Positions 1 to 11,230 of a stretch of DNA of 64,000 nucleotides are shown here, piece after piece (the stretch's first letter is position 1; each line of letters opens with the position of its first letter). Location of the stretch: the NCBI GenBank assembly GCA_030323885.1, contig CM059198.1:64391194-64455193 (forward strand), given 5' to 3'. The stretch comes from Branchipolynoe longqiensis (Eukaryota; Annelida; Polychaeta; Phyllodocida; Polynoidae). The position numbers and the translations under genes were made by a program. The notes beneath the pieces were generated by a model. That model searched no databases. It was not told where the DNA came from and saw only the letters and a list, made by a program, of their open reading frames with translations.

Positions 1-1010
1 ACAGTTTCACAAACAATGTATGCAGTAAGTTCTCTTACAGGAGCGTCGACGATGTCGTCGAGGTGATGGAGCAGGGGGATTTCATGTCCACTTTCGATAT
101 TAAAGACGCCTATCGTGCAGTGTGTATTCACCCCCATGATCGGGACAGACATGGCCTCCATTGGGGTTTTGACAATGGTAATCTTGGATACTGTACTTAC
201 ATGAAGGACAACAGACTGTGCATGGGACTTTCCTCCAGCCGCTACGTTTTCAGCAAACTCTCAGATGTTATTGTCCGCTGTGCTACCCGTGAAGGCATCA
301 CTAGAGTCGTTAATTATCTCGATGACTACTGTATCATAAGCCCAAGCCTTGACGAGGGCTACCCAATGACAAACTAAACAAACTCATGGCAACTCTCAAC
401 CAAGTAAAAGGCCGGAAAAAAGTCACACGTAGGGAACTCGAGAGACTGGGGGGGGATCCTCGCCCACTGCAGCAAGGTGGTAAAGGGGGGAAGGACCTTC
501 TGTAGACGAATATATGATGCCATAGGCAGTGTCAGGGAGCCATACCATAGGGTCAGGCTATCAGGCGGCTTCCGCGAGGACGTTGACTAGTGGTGTGGCT
601 TTGCCTCTCGTTTTAATGGGAAGGCCAGGATCCGTGGGCGTTTCGCCACCCACATATCCACTTACAGTGATGCCTGTGGGGCCCTTCATGGTTATGACTG
701 GGTGGCGGGAGCTTTCAACCCGGCCGATGATCACCTCCTGGGAGAGGCCCTGGGGCACCACCACACCCCCCCTGATAAAAACTGCTCATCGGCTCACATT
801 AATATTTGTGAGATGTGGGCCGCCTATTCTGCGGCCGCCAGCACGACTGTCAGAGCAGCTCTGAACTCGAGCCGCTCTAGGAGCCCTGAAATTATGCACT
901 ATCTGAGGAGGCTCTTCTGGTTCGCCTCCGAGAACAATTTTGAGTTCTCATCCATATTTATAGGTAGCAACGACAATGTGATATGCGATGCCCTGAGCAG
1001 GCTCGATAAT
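1..1010 (+). pseudogene. DIRS-type retroelement reverse transcriptase/RNase H remnant
   Basis: Remnant of the RT-RNase H polyprotein of a DIRS-order (tyrosine recombinase) retrotransposon, which would copy element RNA to DNA. The first readable piece (63-377) holds FDIKDAY and YLDDYC, the catalytic aspartate motifs of the RT palm. After a frame break near 378, translated 378-700 still reads as RT connection sequence. The piece 702-1334 carries RNase H-like sequence (SDACGALHGYDW just upstream, then ICEMWAA, and ICDALSRLDN at about 985-1010). The N-terminal part lies outside the window or is deleted. The recombinase gene of the same element follows directly. At least two frame breaks make it non-functional. 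The family call rests on the RT-RNase H-YR order and similarity to the copies at 13-15 and 25-27 kb. Confidence 0.75.
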
Positions 1011-2080
1011 GACGCAAGCGGAAACCGCATCTCTGGCGCTGACCCTGCCCGCAGCCTCTGCTGCCACAAAATCCTCACTAATTTTGCTTTCCACGGTTCC
1101 AGGAGTGGAGACCCTGAAGAAGGAGCAGCTCGTCTTCCTGAGCCACTCATATGCCCCAAACTCCGCCTCGACACGGGGTGTGCAGGTGAGGAAGTACCTG
1201 GAGTTTGTGGAGGACTTCTCGGAAACCCGCTCCCCTCTGCCATGCCCACCAGCGCAGGTGGCCCTTTATGCCACCTGGTTTGCCTGGACCTTGAAGTACT
1301 CCTCGGTCCTCAACTACTTAAGCGGTTTGAATAACTTCCTGAGGCAGAGAGGCGCAGAGCCCATTGCATACACAAGCTACTTGGTAGCCTCGACCCTGAG
1401 GGGGATTAGGCGGAAAAGGGCTGCGCCCCCCCCCCAGCCAGGCGGCTCCCTTATTGCCAGCAACCCTTCTCCGCATCTTCTCCTTCCTCTCCTCCTCCCC
1501 AGGCCACACGGCCTGGAGGGCTGCCCTCCTCTGCAGCTTCCGGGCCCTGCTCCGGAAGTGCCAAGTGACCCTCTCCGATTCCTCCCTCCTCCGGGGGGGC
1601 TTCAGATTATTCCCATGGGGTATGATCCTTTCCATTCGCCGCTCCAAGACCATCCAATTCAAAGAGCGAGTGTTGGAGATCCCTGTTGCGCGCTGCGAAA
1701 ATACTGCTCTATGCGCAGTTTACTGGTGCGAGCGCCACTTCGAGCAGCTCCCCGCAGCCCTCAGGGACTCTGCCTTTAGGATCCCTACCCTGGGGGGAGG
1801 TTCCTACCCTATGACTTACAAGGTCTACCAATCCACCCTCAGAATCTTTGCTGCTAGGGCGGGACTCGACCCCTCCTCCATCTCCTCGCACTCACTCCGT
1901 CGGGGTGGATGCACATTTCTCTCCTTGCGTGGTGCAACCATAGAAGAGCTTGGCAGCAGGGGGGACTGGTGCACCAACATGGAATTTACCTACTTAAAAA
2001 CCCCTTTGTCCGTGCGGGTCATGAATGACATGCGCATGGCCACCTGCCTGGCCAGCACAGCTATACCTGCAGAATATTAG
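1009..2080 (+). pseudogene. DIRS-type tyrosine recombinase, broken by a poly-C frameshift
   Basis: Tyrosine recombinase that would integrate the circular DNA copy of the DIRS element. The N-terminal core-binding part is in 1009-1430 (VRKYLEFVEDF, NYLSGLNNFLRQRG). The catalytic part continues in a different frame from about 1454 to 2080: SKTIQFKERV, then HSLRRGG (H-x-x-R box) near 1888-1908 and EFTYLKTPL, whose Tyr is the likely nucleophile, near 1983-2009. The frame change falls on a run of about 11 C residues at 1425-1437, a typical slippage site. Total length of about 350 codons suits the family. It is the downstream gene of the remnant that begins at position 1. Mobility in its present form is unlikely because of the frameshift. 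Confidence 0.8.
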
Positions 2081-2523
2081 TGGTCTGAAGGATCCCCGGA
2101 TCTTTGGCTGATATTCATAGCCAGAGAATATATAACTCATACTACTACTTTCTCTTGTTCTTGTTCCTTTGTACTGTAGCCGGCGTTTATGTGATGTATA
2201 ACGCATTATGCAAGTATAAAGGCATGGAAGGGAATTAACCCCCCTTAATTACTATTATGTGCTAATTATTTGTTATTATTACAATACATACTGTACTGCC
2301 TCCTCCATCTCGTGACTGGTGGTGCCACCCCCGGCTGCGCCTGGTACCCGCCTACCCTGAATACATCACTCGGGAAATTTTTCCGTTTATTGTTAGGCCC
2401 ATATTCCTAGCCAGAGAATATATAACTCATACCACTACTTTCTCTTGTTCTTGTTCCTTTGTACTGTAGCCGGCCTTTATATTAAAATAAAGAGATAATA
2501 TTATTTTGCATATAACATTGTCG
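2081..2523 (+). repeat. DIRS 3' terminal region with an 80-bp direct repeat
   Basis: Non-coding tail after the recombinase gene. An 80-bp segment at 2111-2190 (beginning ATATTCATAGCCAGAGAA) is repeated almost exactly at 2401-2480, 290 bp downstream. Such internal and terminal duplications are usual at the 3' end of DIRS-order elements. The boundary with the following SINE is near 2523. Confidence 0.6.
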
Positions 2524-2567
2524 CGACCAGACGGGGTCGCCGAATGAGTAGAGTGTCCGTCTCCTGT
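2524..2567 (+). repeat. 5' head of tRNA-derived SINE, copy 1 (interrupted)
   Basis: Matches the head of the SINE copy at 15470 (CCAAATGAGTAGAGCATCCG there, CGAATGAGTAGAGTGTCCG here). This head resembles a tRNA with an A-box-like stretch. The SINE stops at 2567 where a LINE is inserted and resumes at 4941. The last 11 bases (2557-2567) form the left target-site duplication. Confidence 0.75.
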
Positions 2568-4699
2568 CCCTTACAAGCTGCATCTGTAAAACCATGGAGC
2601 GCATGGTAAATAACCGCCTCGTCTGGCTACTGGAGTCAGGACACCACCTGTCCAACCTTCAATGTGGCTTCAGACGGGGCCGCAGCACCCTCGGCCATTT
2701 GGTGCGCATGGAGACCTTCATAAGAGATGCTTTGCTTAAAAAGGAGCACGTTGTGGCTGTCTTTTTCGACCTCGAAAAAGCCTATGCCACAACGTGGCAG
2801 CATGGCATCATGGAGGATCTTCATGCGATTGGCCTTCGTGGCCACTTGCCAATTTTCATCAGGAACTTTCTAGCCTTCAGGCATTTCCGCGTCCGTGTCA
2901 AGACTACCTATTCCCGCCTACACTCGCAGGAACTAGGAGTACCTCAAGGCAGCATACTGGCCGTGACCCTTTTCGGAGTCAAGGTCAATGGTATTGCTCC
3001 TGCTGTAAAGCGGGGGGTCTCCTGTAGTCTTTTCGTGGACGACTTTGTTTTATATTACAGCCGTGCTAACATGAATGTCATAGAGAGACAGCTACAACCA
3101 AGCATAAATGGGATCCATCGATGGTCAGTTCTGAACGGTTTCAAATTTTCCAAGACCAAAACAGTCTGCATGCACTTCTGCCTGCTGCGTAGAATGCATG
3201 CGGAACCGGAGCTGACCCTGGATGGGGATCCCATTAAAGTCGTTGAGAAAACCAAATTTCTGGGCATCATTCTCGACGCAAAATTGTCTTTTGTGCCACA
3301 TATAAAGTACCTGAAAACAAGATTCCTGAAAGCGCTGGATATTCTGAGGGTGCTGTCCAGCTCAGAGTGGGGAGCGGACGGAGATGTTCTGCTCTCCGTG
3401 TACAGACCTTGGTTCGTTCACAAGTGGATTACGGCAGCATAGTATACGGTTCCGCAAGGAAATCATATATTGGGCTGCTAGACACGATCCACCACCAGGG
3501 ACTGCGCCTGGCCCTTGGGGCCTTCCGCACCTCACCAGTTCAGAGCCTTTATGTCGAAGCCAATGAACCATCACTTAACAACAGGAGAATCAAACTGGCC
3601 ATGCAATATGTAGTCAAATTAAAAACTAATGCATTGAATCCTGCACACAATTGTCTATTCGAGCAACATGACGAATCCAGATATGAAGCCAGGCCAAATT
3701 ACATCCGGCCACTGAGGCTCCGAATGAAACCTCATTTGGAGGCCTTGGGCGTGGATTTGGATGTGTTGGAGGATGCCAAAGTCCCAGAACATCCCCCGTG
3801 GTCGTTGAGAAAGCCATCGGTTATCCTCCGACTCATGGAACTGAGGAAGTTTGGGACACATCCACTCGAGTACCAAGGACTGCATGCAGAGATTCAAGGC
3901 CAGTTTGCAGACCACCTCTGCATATACACTGATGGTTCGAAAGACCAAAGCCGGGTAGCTGCTGCGGCCGTCGGGAAAAATTTGGTGTACGTTTGCCCGA
4001 TCAGAGCTCGATTTTCACTGCAGAAGCCCGAGCACTCCTTCTCGCTTTGGAGTGGATCAAGGTATCCAACCACACTATCTATGTTATATACAGTGATTCG
4101 TTCTCTTGCCTCCTGGCTGTTGCTGGACTGAAAACGAATCACCCTATTCGGTCATATATAAAATGAACCGACTGACAACGGATGGGTATGATATCCACCT
4201 GTGCTGGGTGCCTGGCCATGCCGGCATACAAGGAAACGAACGAGCTGATCGGGCTGCGAAGAGGGCCCTGAATTGCGATCTTGAACCGTGTCTAATCCCT
4301 CACTCTGATCTGAAACCACTAATAGCCACCCACATAAAATCCAAATGGCAACATGAGTGGGATGAAAACATTAATAAACTTAAAGAAATTGAACCATCTG
4401 TGGGAAAGCCACCACAGACTCATGCGGGAGGTCGGCGGGACCAAGTGGTCCTTGGCCGCTGCCGTATTGGCCACTCGTGGCTTACACATGCTTTTCTGCT
4501 CAAGGGGGAACCTCCCCCTGAATGTATTGGGTGTCAGTCCCAACTGACACTCAAACACATTTTACTAAGTTGCGTTGATTTTTTGGCCCTGCGCCAACGG
4601 TTCTACACTGCAGACAGTATGCATGACCTTTTTACTAAGGTAAAACAGGAAAACATTTTAGCCTTTTTGAGGGCAGCTGGACTGTACCACCTTATATAG
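2568..4699 (+). pseudogene. I-clade LINE ORF2 remnant: RT, RNase H, zinc finger
   Basis: Second-ORF polyprotein of an I-clade LINE. The RT part at 2594-3400 shows CGFRRGRST, FFDLEKAY, GVPQGSILA and the catalytic SLFVDDFVLY. A frame change near 3385-3420 moves into the piece 3367-4131, which has the RT thumb (KTKFLGIILDAKLSF lies just before it) and the start of RNase H (CIYTDGSKDQ at about 3920). A second shift leads to 4106-4699 with the rest of RNase H (HLCWVPGHAGIQGNERAD) and a terminal CCHC-like finger (CIGCQ...LKHILLSC). The APE endonuclease and N-terminal RT are missing by truncation. With at least two frameshifts it encodes nothing functional. Confidence 0.85.
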
Positions 4700-4940
4700 T
4701 TTACTAAATGGATTCTATCAATTATTAATAAAACCTTTCTTTTTCTAGGGGAATTTGTTTACCTTGACCACAAATATATGATTGTGAGCTTTCTAATTTA
4801 ATTAGTGTCTATTGGCACATAATTGATTGTTTGCTTTTACATGTAAAAGCGATGGTTTGAACAAAAAACAAACATTTCTCGCCGTGAATATGGCCTATGC
4901 TGCCGACACGGCGTAAAGCAACCACCACTCAATCAATCAA
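2568..4940 (+). mobile_element. 5'-truncated I-clade (nimbus-like) LINE inserted in a SINE
   Basis: Non-LTR retrotransposon copy of 2.37 kb that starts inside the RT domain, so it is 5'-truncated as is usual for target-primed integration. Its 3' UTR (4700-4930) matches the 3' UTR of the longer copy at 39900-40105, including TTTACATGTAAAAGCGATGG and the GCCGACACGGCGTAAAGC stretch, and ends in a short AATC repeat tail. It is flanked by imperfect 11-bp duplications CCGTCTCCTGT (2557-2567) and CCGTGTCCTGT (4941-4951). The SINE continues on both sides, so insertion order is clear. Confidence 0.85.
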
Positions 4941-5255
4941 CCGTGTCCTGTTTTGGGAGATCAGGAGATCCAAAACCATGAGTTCATGGGTTCGAATCCT
5001 GGTCGAGTCAAACCAATGCCATAAACATTTATAATTGTTGCTTCTTAGCCTGGCGCTCGGCATTATTAGGATAGAGCAAGGACTGGTTGGTTCAGTGTCA
5101 GGATAATGTGACTGAGTGGTATATCAGGTCATGGTGATGGTGGCCTGGTTTCTCAGTGGGGCAGCACTATAAAGTTGCCATGAGTGTGCACTGTCACAAG
5201 TCGGTACCCATCCTCATATGACCTTAGATGTTGCTAGGACGTAAAACAAAAAACA
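4941..5255 (+). repeat. Body and 3' tail of SINE copy 1
   Basis: Resumes the SINE broken at 2567: TTTTGGGAGATCAGGAG, then a B-box-like GGTTCGAATCC (4989-4999), a body seen in several other copies in this window (GTGTCAGGATAATGTGACTG) and the 3' end GATGTTGCTAGGACGTAAAAC with an A/C-rich tail. A box, B box and A-rich tail indicate a tRNA-derived, Pol III transcribed SINE mobilised by a LINE. Confidence 0.8.
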
Positions 5256-5446
5256 AAAAATAACATTGTATTGCTTGTATTCGGGATTTAGTCATTTTTC
5301 CTGGTGGACCACCAGGATCTATTCTAAAACGACCTTTTTTAGAATCAAAATCCCAGACATAATTAACAGGAATATGAACAAATCATTGTATATGGTATCA
5401 CATAAGCCATTACTGTAATACATACACAGGCAGATGGGTTGTTGTT

Positions 5447-6340
5447 TTAGCAGTCTACACAATGATGCCCACTTGAGCTGCCCAAGGCGAATGCGACCGT
5501 TGCCGCCGCCCTCCTTACGGCGTGGAGTGTGTATGGGGGGCGGTCGGACTGCGCCACCTGGGCCTCCCTCCACCTCCGCGCGATGTAGGGGATGGTCATA
5601 GGCTGCTTGTCCCCCGGGAACAGCAGGAGGGGCTGGGTGGGGGCGGAGGTGGTCGCAATGCGGAGCATCGCGCGGTATGCCCGGACCGGGCAGAAGCAGG
5701 GGTCCGAGCCGAGGACAGCACCAGAACGCATGACTGGTTGTTGGCCTGCATGGTTTTGGCCCACTTCTGGTCGATGCACAGGGTACCGTCCCGCTCCCAG
5801 ATGTCCGCCCTGGTGGTGTGCCGCATTCTATTGAAGGTGGCCGCCGACCTCGGCATGACCTCGGATTGCCGGGCTCCCGCAAAGAACATGACCAGCAGTG
5901 CAAAGGCTACGACCACCCCGGGCGGGTCGGTCCGGAGGTCGATGACCGCCTGCCATATGACGCTCATGTGTGGGTGCAGGGGGGGCCTTGGGCCTGTGGA
6001 TCTTGGACCTGTGGAGTGCGTTCATCGCCAGTCGCACCGTTATGTGGTCGAGGGGTCGGGTGGAGGCCTCCCTGATCCGGAAGAAGATCCTGAGGTGCGA
6101 CACCGAGTTCGCCACAGATGATGGGCTCAGTCGGGCCGCACGCTCTTCTCTCCAGCACCTGATCTGGAGCGGGGTGGGGGACAGGGGCTCCACCACGTAG
6201 TGGTTGCAGTGGGCCGTGTAGTTGGTGATGGTGGTGTTGTAGTTGGCCCACGACCCCGGGGCCCTGGCCTCCATCTGCCTGGCCCGGGCGCACCCCGCGT
6301 ACTCCGTGCCTGCGAGCAGAAAGAGGTTGGAGGGGAGCAT
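5447..6340 (-). pseudogene. Ngaro-like tyrosine recombinase remnant
   Basis: Reads on the minus strand from 6340 to 5447 in three overlapping frames. The N-terminal core-binding region is within 5964-6340 (ANYNTTITNYTAHC, SVANSVSHLRIFFRI). The catalytic part includes an Arg box FAGARQSEV (5596-5967) and an H-x-x-R box in LHAVRRAAATVAFALG (about 5470-5520). The final nucleophile Tyr region is not clear, so the 3' end seems eroded near 5450. It lies directly downstream of the RT-RNase H remnant of the same element, in the order expected for Ngaro/DIRS elements. Frame shifts mean it is dead. The RT and the region after it resemble the larger Ngaro-like element at 48-58.7 kb. Confidence 0.7.
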
Positions 6341-6418
6341 AATGTAGCAGAGCTGGTGTAACAGGTGTTAACCAGTTTTCAATGCACATGTTTATGGTGC
6401 TTATGGCTTATGCGGGCC

Positions 6419-7911
6419 CTACTCAGGGCATCCGCTATGACATTCAGGTGGCCGGGACTGTGCCTGGAACATCCAGGTGGCCCTCGCAATTGCGAGCAGC
6501 CGGGGGTCCTGTCCCCTGCCAGTCGAAAGCACTTGTACGGCGGCAGCATTGTCACACCATATAGCTATGTGGCCACCGGTATCGTGGGGGCGGGCTAGCG
6601 TGTGGAGCGCGACCAGCCCGTTGAGGGCTTCTATTTGCGTGATGCTGTTGTCGGCGTTGCAGTAGCCGTCCCTGAGAGGCATGGAGTAAGCGTGTGTGTC
6701 ATTGGCCTCCAAGGCAGGCGTCGACAGCTATGTCTCTTCCTGGGTGGTTGGGGGGGATGATTGCGGTTCCGTTCCAACCTTCAGCAAATGCGGGGAACCA
6801 GGCGATGTCCGCCCGCATTTCGTCGTCAACGCGGACGCTGGTCCCGGACATGGCCCTGAGGGCCCCAAGCAGTCGTCCGACGAAGAGCCTGGCAGGGCGG
6901 ACACACTTAGAGAGGTGAAGGAGCTTTCCGAGCAGGGACTGGAGCTGCTTCCTGGTTTTCCGGGCCCTCGTGGCAGTGGCATGTACCATCCTCATGGTGC
7001 CCGCGACCTTGTCGGCGGCATGGCTAGGGTCATGGTGGGGGCATTTATGAGGATTCCGAGCCAGCGGACGGCCGCAGCGGGTGGCTGGGTCTTCTCAGCC
7101 GTCTCGGGGAGGCCGAGCTCGTCAAACACGCCTCGGAAAGTGCGGAAGTGGGCATCGGCGGTCGGGCGGTCGGGTGCGACGACTATGAGGTCGTCCAGAT
7201 ACATTGTGGCAGCTATCCCCCGTCCCTGTATTATGTAATCTACTGCCTCCGCCACCCTCTGTATGTGGCAGCTGGAGCCGCGTGTGCCAAACGGGATGGA
7301 GGTGTCGAGGTAGTAGCCACCTCGCCAGCTGGCCCCGAGGAGTGGCCAGTCGAGAGGGCATGACCTAAAGTTATTGTAGGCCCTGCTAATGTCCATGGTG
7401 AACATGAAGCTGTTAGGGCCGCTGGCCCGGAGCTCGCGTGTGAACCCGTCGTCCGTGGTTGCGTGGTTGGCCCAGCGCAGTGTTCTTAATGATGTACGCA
7501 TTGACGTATGTTTTGCTGGTCGGTGATAATCCTCCTCTTCCTGGGGTTGGCCTTCTCCTTCGTCATCATGGGCGAGGCATGGAACCATGGCTGGAAGGGT
7601 GGTTTGTGGTAGGGGCCGTGGATGGCCCCACACTCCATCTCCTTGCGGATGTATTCCCCCATGGCCTCCGGGTGTTTGGCGCCGCTGGGGTGGTTCCCGA
7701 CCTGTCCTGTCCCGGAGGTGGGGGCCGAGGTAGCCGAGGGGGAAGCAGAACCGGAGGAAGTTGACCAGCTGGCGGTGGTCAGGGCACTCCACCGGTCGAC
7801 CCTAATGCCACTTGGTACCGGTATGCGGGCCTCCACCGCATTGGGGATCCTGTGGCGCGGACGGCTGCTTATATATTCGCTATGCCACCATCTACCACGG
7901 AGGTGGGGCAC
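6419..7911 (-). pseudogene. Ngaro-like RT-RNase H polyprotein remnant
   Basis: Minus-strand polyprotein remnant. The RT begins near 7911 and shows MDISRAYNNFR, YLDDLIVVAP (catalytic Asp pair, about 7195-7225) and RWLGILINAP. Downstream sequence (6699-6995) has LLGKLLHLSKCVRPARLFVGRLL, which aligns by eye with LVGRLQHIAKCIRPARRF in the element at 50 kb. RNase H-like sequence follows at 6419-6712 (ITQIEALNGLVALHTLA, IAIWCDNAAAVQVLS). The coding is split across at least three frames. High G+C sets it apart from its AT-rich flanks. Confidence 0.72.
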
Positions 7912-8530
7912 GGCCAGTGGTCACGGCGGTGCACCGCGAATGCCCGCGGGGCGGGGTCGATGCGGCTCCCGGGGATGGTTGTGGCGTCCTGAGCGCAGTG
8001 GTTCCAGATCAGGTCAAAGTCGGGATGGGCCTCCCTGCCACTGCGGGCGGCGCTGGGGCCGTTAGTGGGTGCCCCGGCGTCGGTCCCGCCGATGTCGGGC
8101 GTGGTGTCCCGCCCCCCGTAGGCGCCACTGGCAGGAGCCACATGGTGAATACTTGTGCGGCGCCCGCGTATGTGGCGCTACCCGCATTTAGTGCCTGGCC
8201 GTTGCCCACAATCCATCGGGCGCCCGCATTCCCCATGCTGCTCACACCCGTCAGGTCGCCCGCATCTGCCAGCGTGGGCGCTAACTGGTGGGGTCAGGTA
8301 TAATGGGCGGGGCGGTTCGTATGTTGGGATGGTGCCTCACATGGGAGCGGCAGCAACGGGCGGCGCATCTGTCGGGTCGTTGAGCCAGGGGTTGTCCACC
8401 AGATGTGGCGGTGAGGCGAGACGGCCATATGGCGCGGTGATGGGCGGCGCATCTGGTGGATTGTCCAGTCGTGGCGTGACCTCCAGATTTGGCGGTGAGG
8501 CGAGATGGCACCCATTCGTTCGAATCGCAC
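7912..8530 (-). other. Upstream (gag-side) part of the Ngaro-like remnant with an 83-bp tandem repeat
   Basis: G+C-rich sequence continuing the element upstream of the RT on the minus strand. An open stretch at 7869-8141 (start MAPASGAYGGRD) has no domain I recognise and probably belongs to the gag or pre-RT region. At 8357-8439 and 8440-8508 the same unit (starting GGGCGGCGCATCTG and containing GGCGGTGAGGCGAGA) occurs twice with period 83. The outer limit of the element near 8530 is set only by the change in base composition. Confidence 0.4.
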
Positions 8531-9611
8531 GATTTACCAAAATGGGAGACAGACGCTCAACTCATTTGGCCATCAGGTCTAGTGCAATGCAAAGTTTGTT
8601 GGGGGTGGAAGTGAGGTGGCAGCTTTGGGAACTCACAGTATTCTTTTAATGATGGCGATTACAATGGGCTATAAAGCATATACTGCCGGTTGGGCATTCC
8701 TCAATCTGTAGTTATGTGAATAACGATTTGTTACGATGTCAATAACTCTGTTAATGACCATGATAATAAACTGCTAATGGTCATTTTATGGTAAGATGTT
8801 TATCTATGTGACTCATTTTACATGGCATCTATGCATACTGGAAATCTTTGGAAGCCCTTAAATTTCAAGATTTAAAGATCCAAGCTAGGAAATGTCCCGA
8901 AACTAAATATATTTGTTTAAAGTCAAAGTTGAAAATGTCTTTGGAAAAGTGCTTGAATTTAACCTAAAACACTCAAATTATTATTTTGTCCGATGTCATT
9001 CTTCATTGGAACTGACATACTTATGTCTCTTCATTTAATTTAGTTGTTATTCCGGATTTTTTTTAAACACATGCACAAAAAGAACAATTCCAAAATGTTT
9101 GAGATATGTTTATAAGAATGAACAGAGCTACTCATTTGCAACCAAGGCAAGTGGGTTCCTATGTTCTTTCAAATTAAGATGATGCCCTGGGATTCTCTTG
9201 GTCTGTGAAAGTAATAAACTTGTCAAGCTTAAGGTCAATGTGCCCAGATAAAGGATTTCCACCACCAAGTAATGTTGCCGATAACACCTGACCTGGCAGC
9301 AGGTTAAGTCGAAGCATTCTTACAGAACATTTCCACCACCAACCCACCTTCTGATGGCAGTGGGAAGAATTATTATTCCTGGTAGCAGCTCAATGGGAAG
9401 AATGATTCGTGCAAAAGATCTTGTAGAGTATTTACACCAACAACCATATTGCGGATGTCACTTTATTGTGCATGCACTCTAGAAACGGTATATTATTAGG
9501 ATACCTTCAGGAAAATAAGGCCGTATAATTATGAGTGAATAGACTGCTATCTCATTGTACAAAATGACAATACTGCCCATCATTGATGACCATGACATAA
9601 TGTATAACCTA
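8531..9611. other. AT-rich stretch, no gene seen
   Basis: About 1.1 kb of AT-rich sequence with frequent stops in all frames. No domain, RNA gene or clear repeat was recognised. Confidence 0.5.
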
Positions 9612-9800
9612 CTGTAGAGTTGGTACCCGGATCTGTGGCTGTGCAAGTAGGCTGTAGGGAAATACGATACAGACAAGAAGAAAGAGAAAGTAAGAGTGAA
9701 TGGAGTAAGGGAAGGACAAACCTTCTATCTTTATTTGTATAGTACATGAATTCCCTGGTGGCATCACACCACCCCTTTCACCCAATAGGAGAACAGCATT
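9612..9800 (-). repeat. Dispersed repeat shared in inverted orientation with 32100-32325
   Basis: The stretch GTAGAGTTGGTACC...GGGAAATACGATACAGAC...GGAAGGACAAACCTTCTATC here is the reverse complement of sequence at 32100-32325, with the same order and only scattered differences. Class of element unknown. Confidence 0.6.
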
Positions 9801-10670
9801 CCCAGTCCCCATGGCAATCAGTAGTCCGGCCACCACCAGTAGTCTGCCCACCACCAGTGGCTGCCTGACCACTACCAACACTGCCCTGGCTGCTCCTCAC
9901 AGCCTGATTGGGTTGACCCCTACTGGATTGGGTTGACCCCTACTCAGACAGAAGGGCCAGGTCCTGAGTTCCACTGCACTCTACCTTCTTGCATTCACTA
10001 TGTCATCCACATGAACTTAGTATATAACCTAACCAATACATATATATGCACACACATATAATATATGCATACCTATCTGACTTCGAATCCACTGGCTAGG
10101 CACACGAATACCACATCACACAATAGCGCCAGCACCCCCCCCCCCCCACCCCCCTGCCGTATATCGGAATATTTTGCCCTTCAGCAAACACTACAGCACT
10201 AAAACACTACAGCAAACGAAGCTACAGACTATACAAAATAGAGGGTTGTGCACAGTATTTAGAGGGAAAACACTACATACCATTGATATACAAAACAGAG
10301 CTTAACTAGATAAGCTAAGTATTCATAGCGCCAAGCACCTGCTAGACTTACTGTATCACCATGCAAAATACCCAGATTACATTGACACATGCACAAGCCA
10401 CACATGCAGTCGAGTCCACCCTTCTCATGGTAACACATGTTGAAACTAGTAAGATCAAAAAGTCACCAGTTGTTCTATGGGGAGCACCCTGGAACCTGTC
10501 CTTCATATTGATGCTTTGCTTATTATCTTGTAATTGTCTATCTATATTGTTGTACATTTGTTTACCGTGTAGTGGCAATCATCCTTAGGGCTGGAAGACA
10601 ACATGATATTAAGAGGAATAAAAACACTTGAAGAAATATAAGAATAATAATGTATGGGTGTTGTTTGTAG
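9801..10670. other. Non-coding stretch, presumed intron
   Basis: No gene recognised. It holds a tandem duplication of a 20-bp unit (GGATTGGGTTGACCCCTACT type, 9903-9945), a long C run (about 10135-10153) and AT-rich sequence. It ends in the acceptor TTGTTTGTAG of the first Ig exon. Confidence 0.4.
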
Positions 10671-10819
10671 TACCAACCATTCTGACAGTGAAGCCTCTCG
10701 ATCAGACGCTGAATGTAACCACCAATGATGTCAACTTCTCATGTGCTGCCACCACGGATGAAAACACAAAGCTCACACTTAAATGGCGCAGAGATGGTAT
10801 GCCTCTCAGATACTATAAG
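10671..10819 (+). CDS. Ig-domain exon (N-terminal half of an Ig domain) of a membrane IgSF protein
   Basis: Internal exon of a putative cell-surface immunoglobulin-superfamily gene. The acceptor TTGTTTGTAG precedes 10671 and the donor AAG|GTAAGT follows 10819. It enters in phase 1, as is usual at Ig-domain borders, and leaves in phase 0. The peptide begins PTILTVKPLDQTLNV, then VNFSCAATTDENTKLTLKWRRDG, giving the B-strand Cys (FSC) and the C-strand Trp (KWRRDG) of an I-set or C2-type domain. NVT is a possible N-glycosylation site. The domain is completed by the exon at 29515-29680, which enters in phase 0. Upstream exons, signal peptide included, were not found, so the gene is 5'-partial. The domain resembles those of L1/contactin-type adhesion molecules but is too short to assign. 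Confidence 0.75.
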
Positions 10820-10852
10820 GTAAGTATTCTACATGAGCAGGGTATTTACATT

Positions 10853-11080
10853 TCCATAGTCCGATGGTTTTGAGTTTCTGACATTTTCTAAGATAAATAT
10901 ATTAGGGTAATCGTTATAATGCACCTTGCTTTAGCTTGAAGTAACTTGTATTTACCATAACTAACTTTTGAGATATTTGAAGTGCAAAAATGCCAAATTA
11001 ACTTTGGTATGTCAAAACCATAGGCTTATGCACTAACATGTGACAGTAAATGCTTAAAAAGTGCACCAGTATCTAAGGTT
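10853..11080 (+). repeat. Partial copy of the TA-target MITE family (AAGTTGCATAGTCCGATGG)
   Basis: Begins CATAGTCCGATGGTTTTGAGTTTCTGACATTTTCT and follows the sequence of the full copy at 42949-43294 for about 230 bp. The right end is missing. Confidence 0.6.
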
Positions 11081-11084
11081 GATA

Positions 11085-11230
11085 TCGGAGTCCAGTCTGA
11101 GGCATACCCTGAACGTTGCCTTACGTCATCGGGACCAGTGTAGGCGTTCCTCCGCGTGTGCGCTACTATGCGGCGGTGCAGTCAATGCGTTAAATTCATA
11201 GGCCTGATTTACGGTTATATTGTGCAATAA
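11085..11230 (+). repeat. Dispersed repeat shared with 33090-33250
   Basis: GGGACCAGTGTAGGCGTTCCTCCGC, ...GCGTTAA..., TTATATTGTGCAATAA and a following TATGTACTGGTATCTCATTTTGA match the same series at 33117-33250 in order and orientation. Both copies lie a short way downstream of exons of the Ig gene. Class unknown. Confidence 0.55.
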
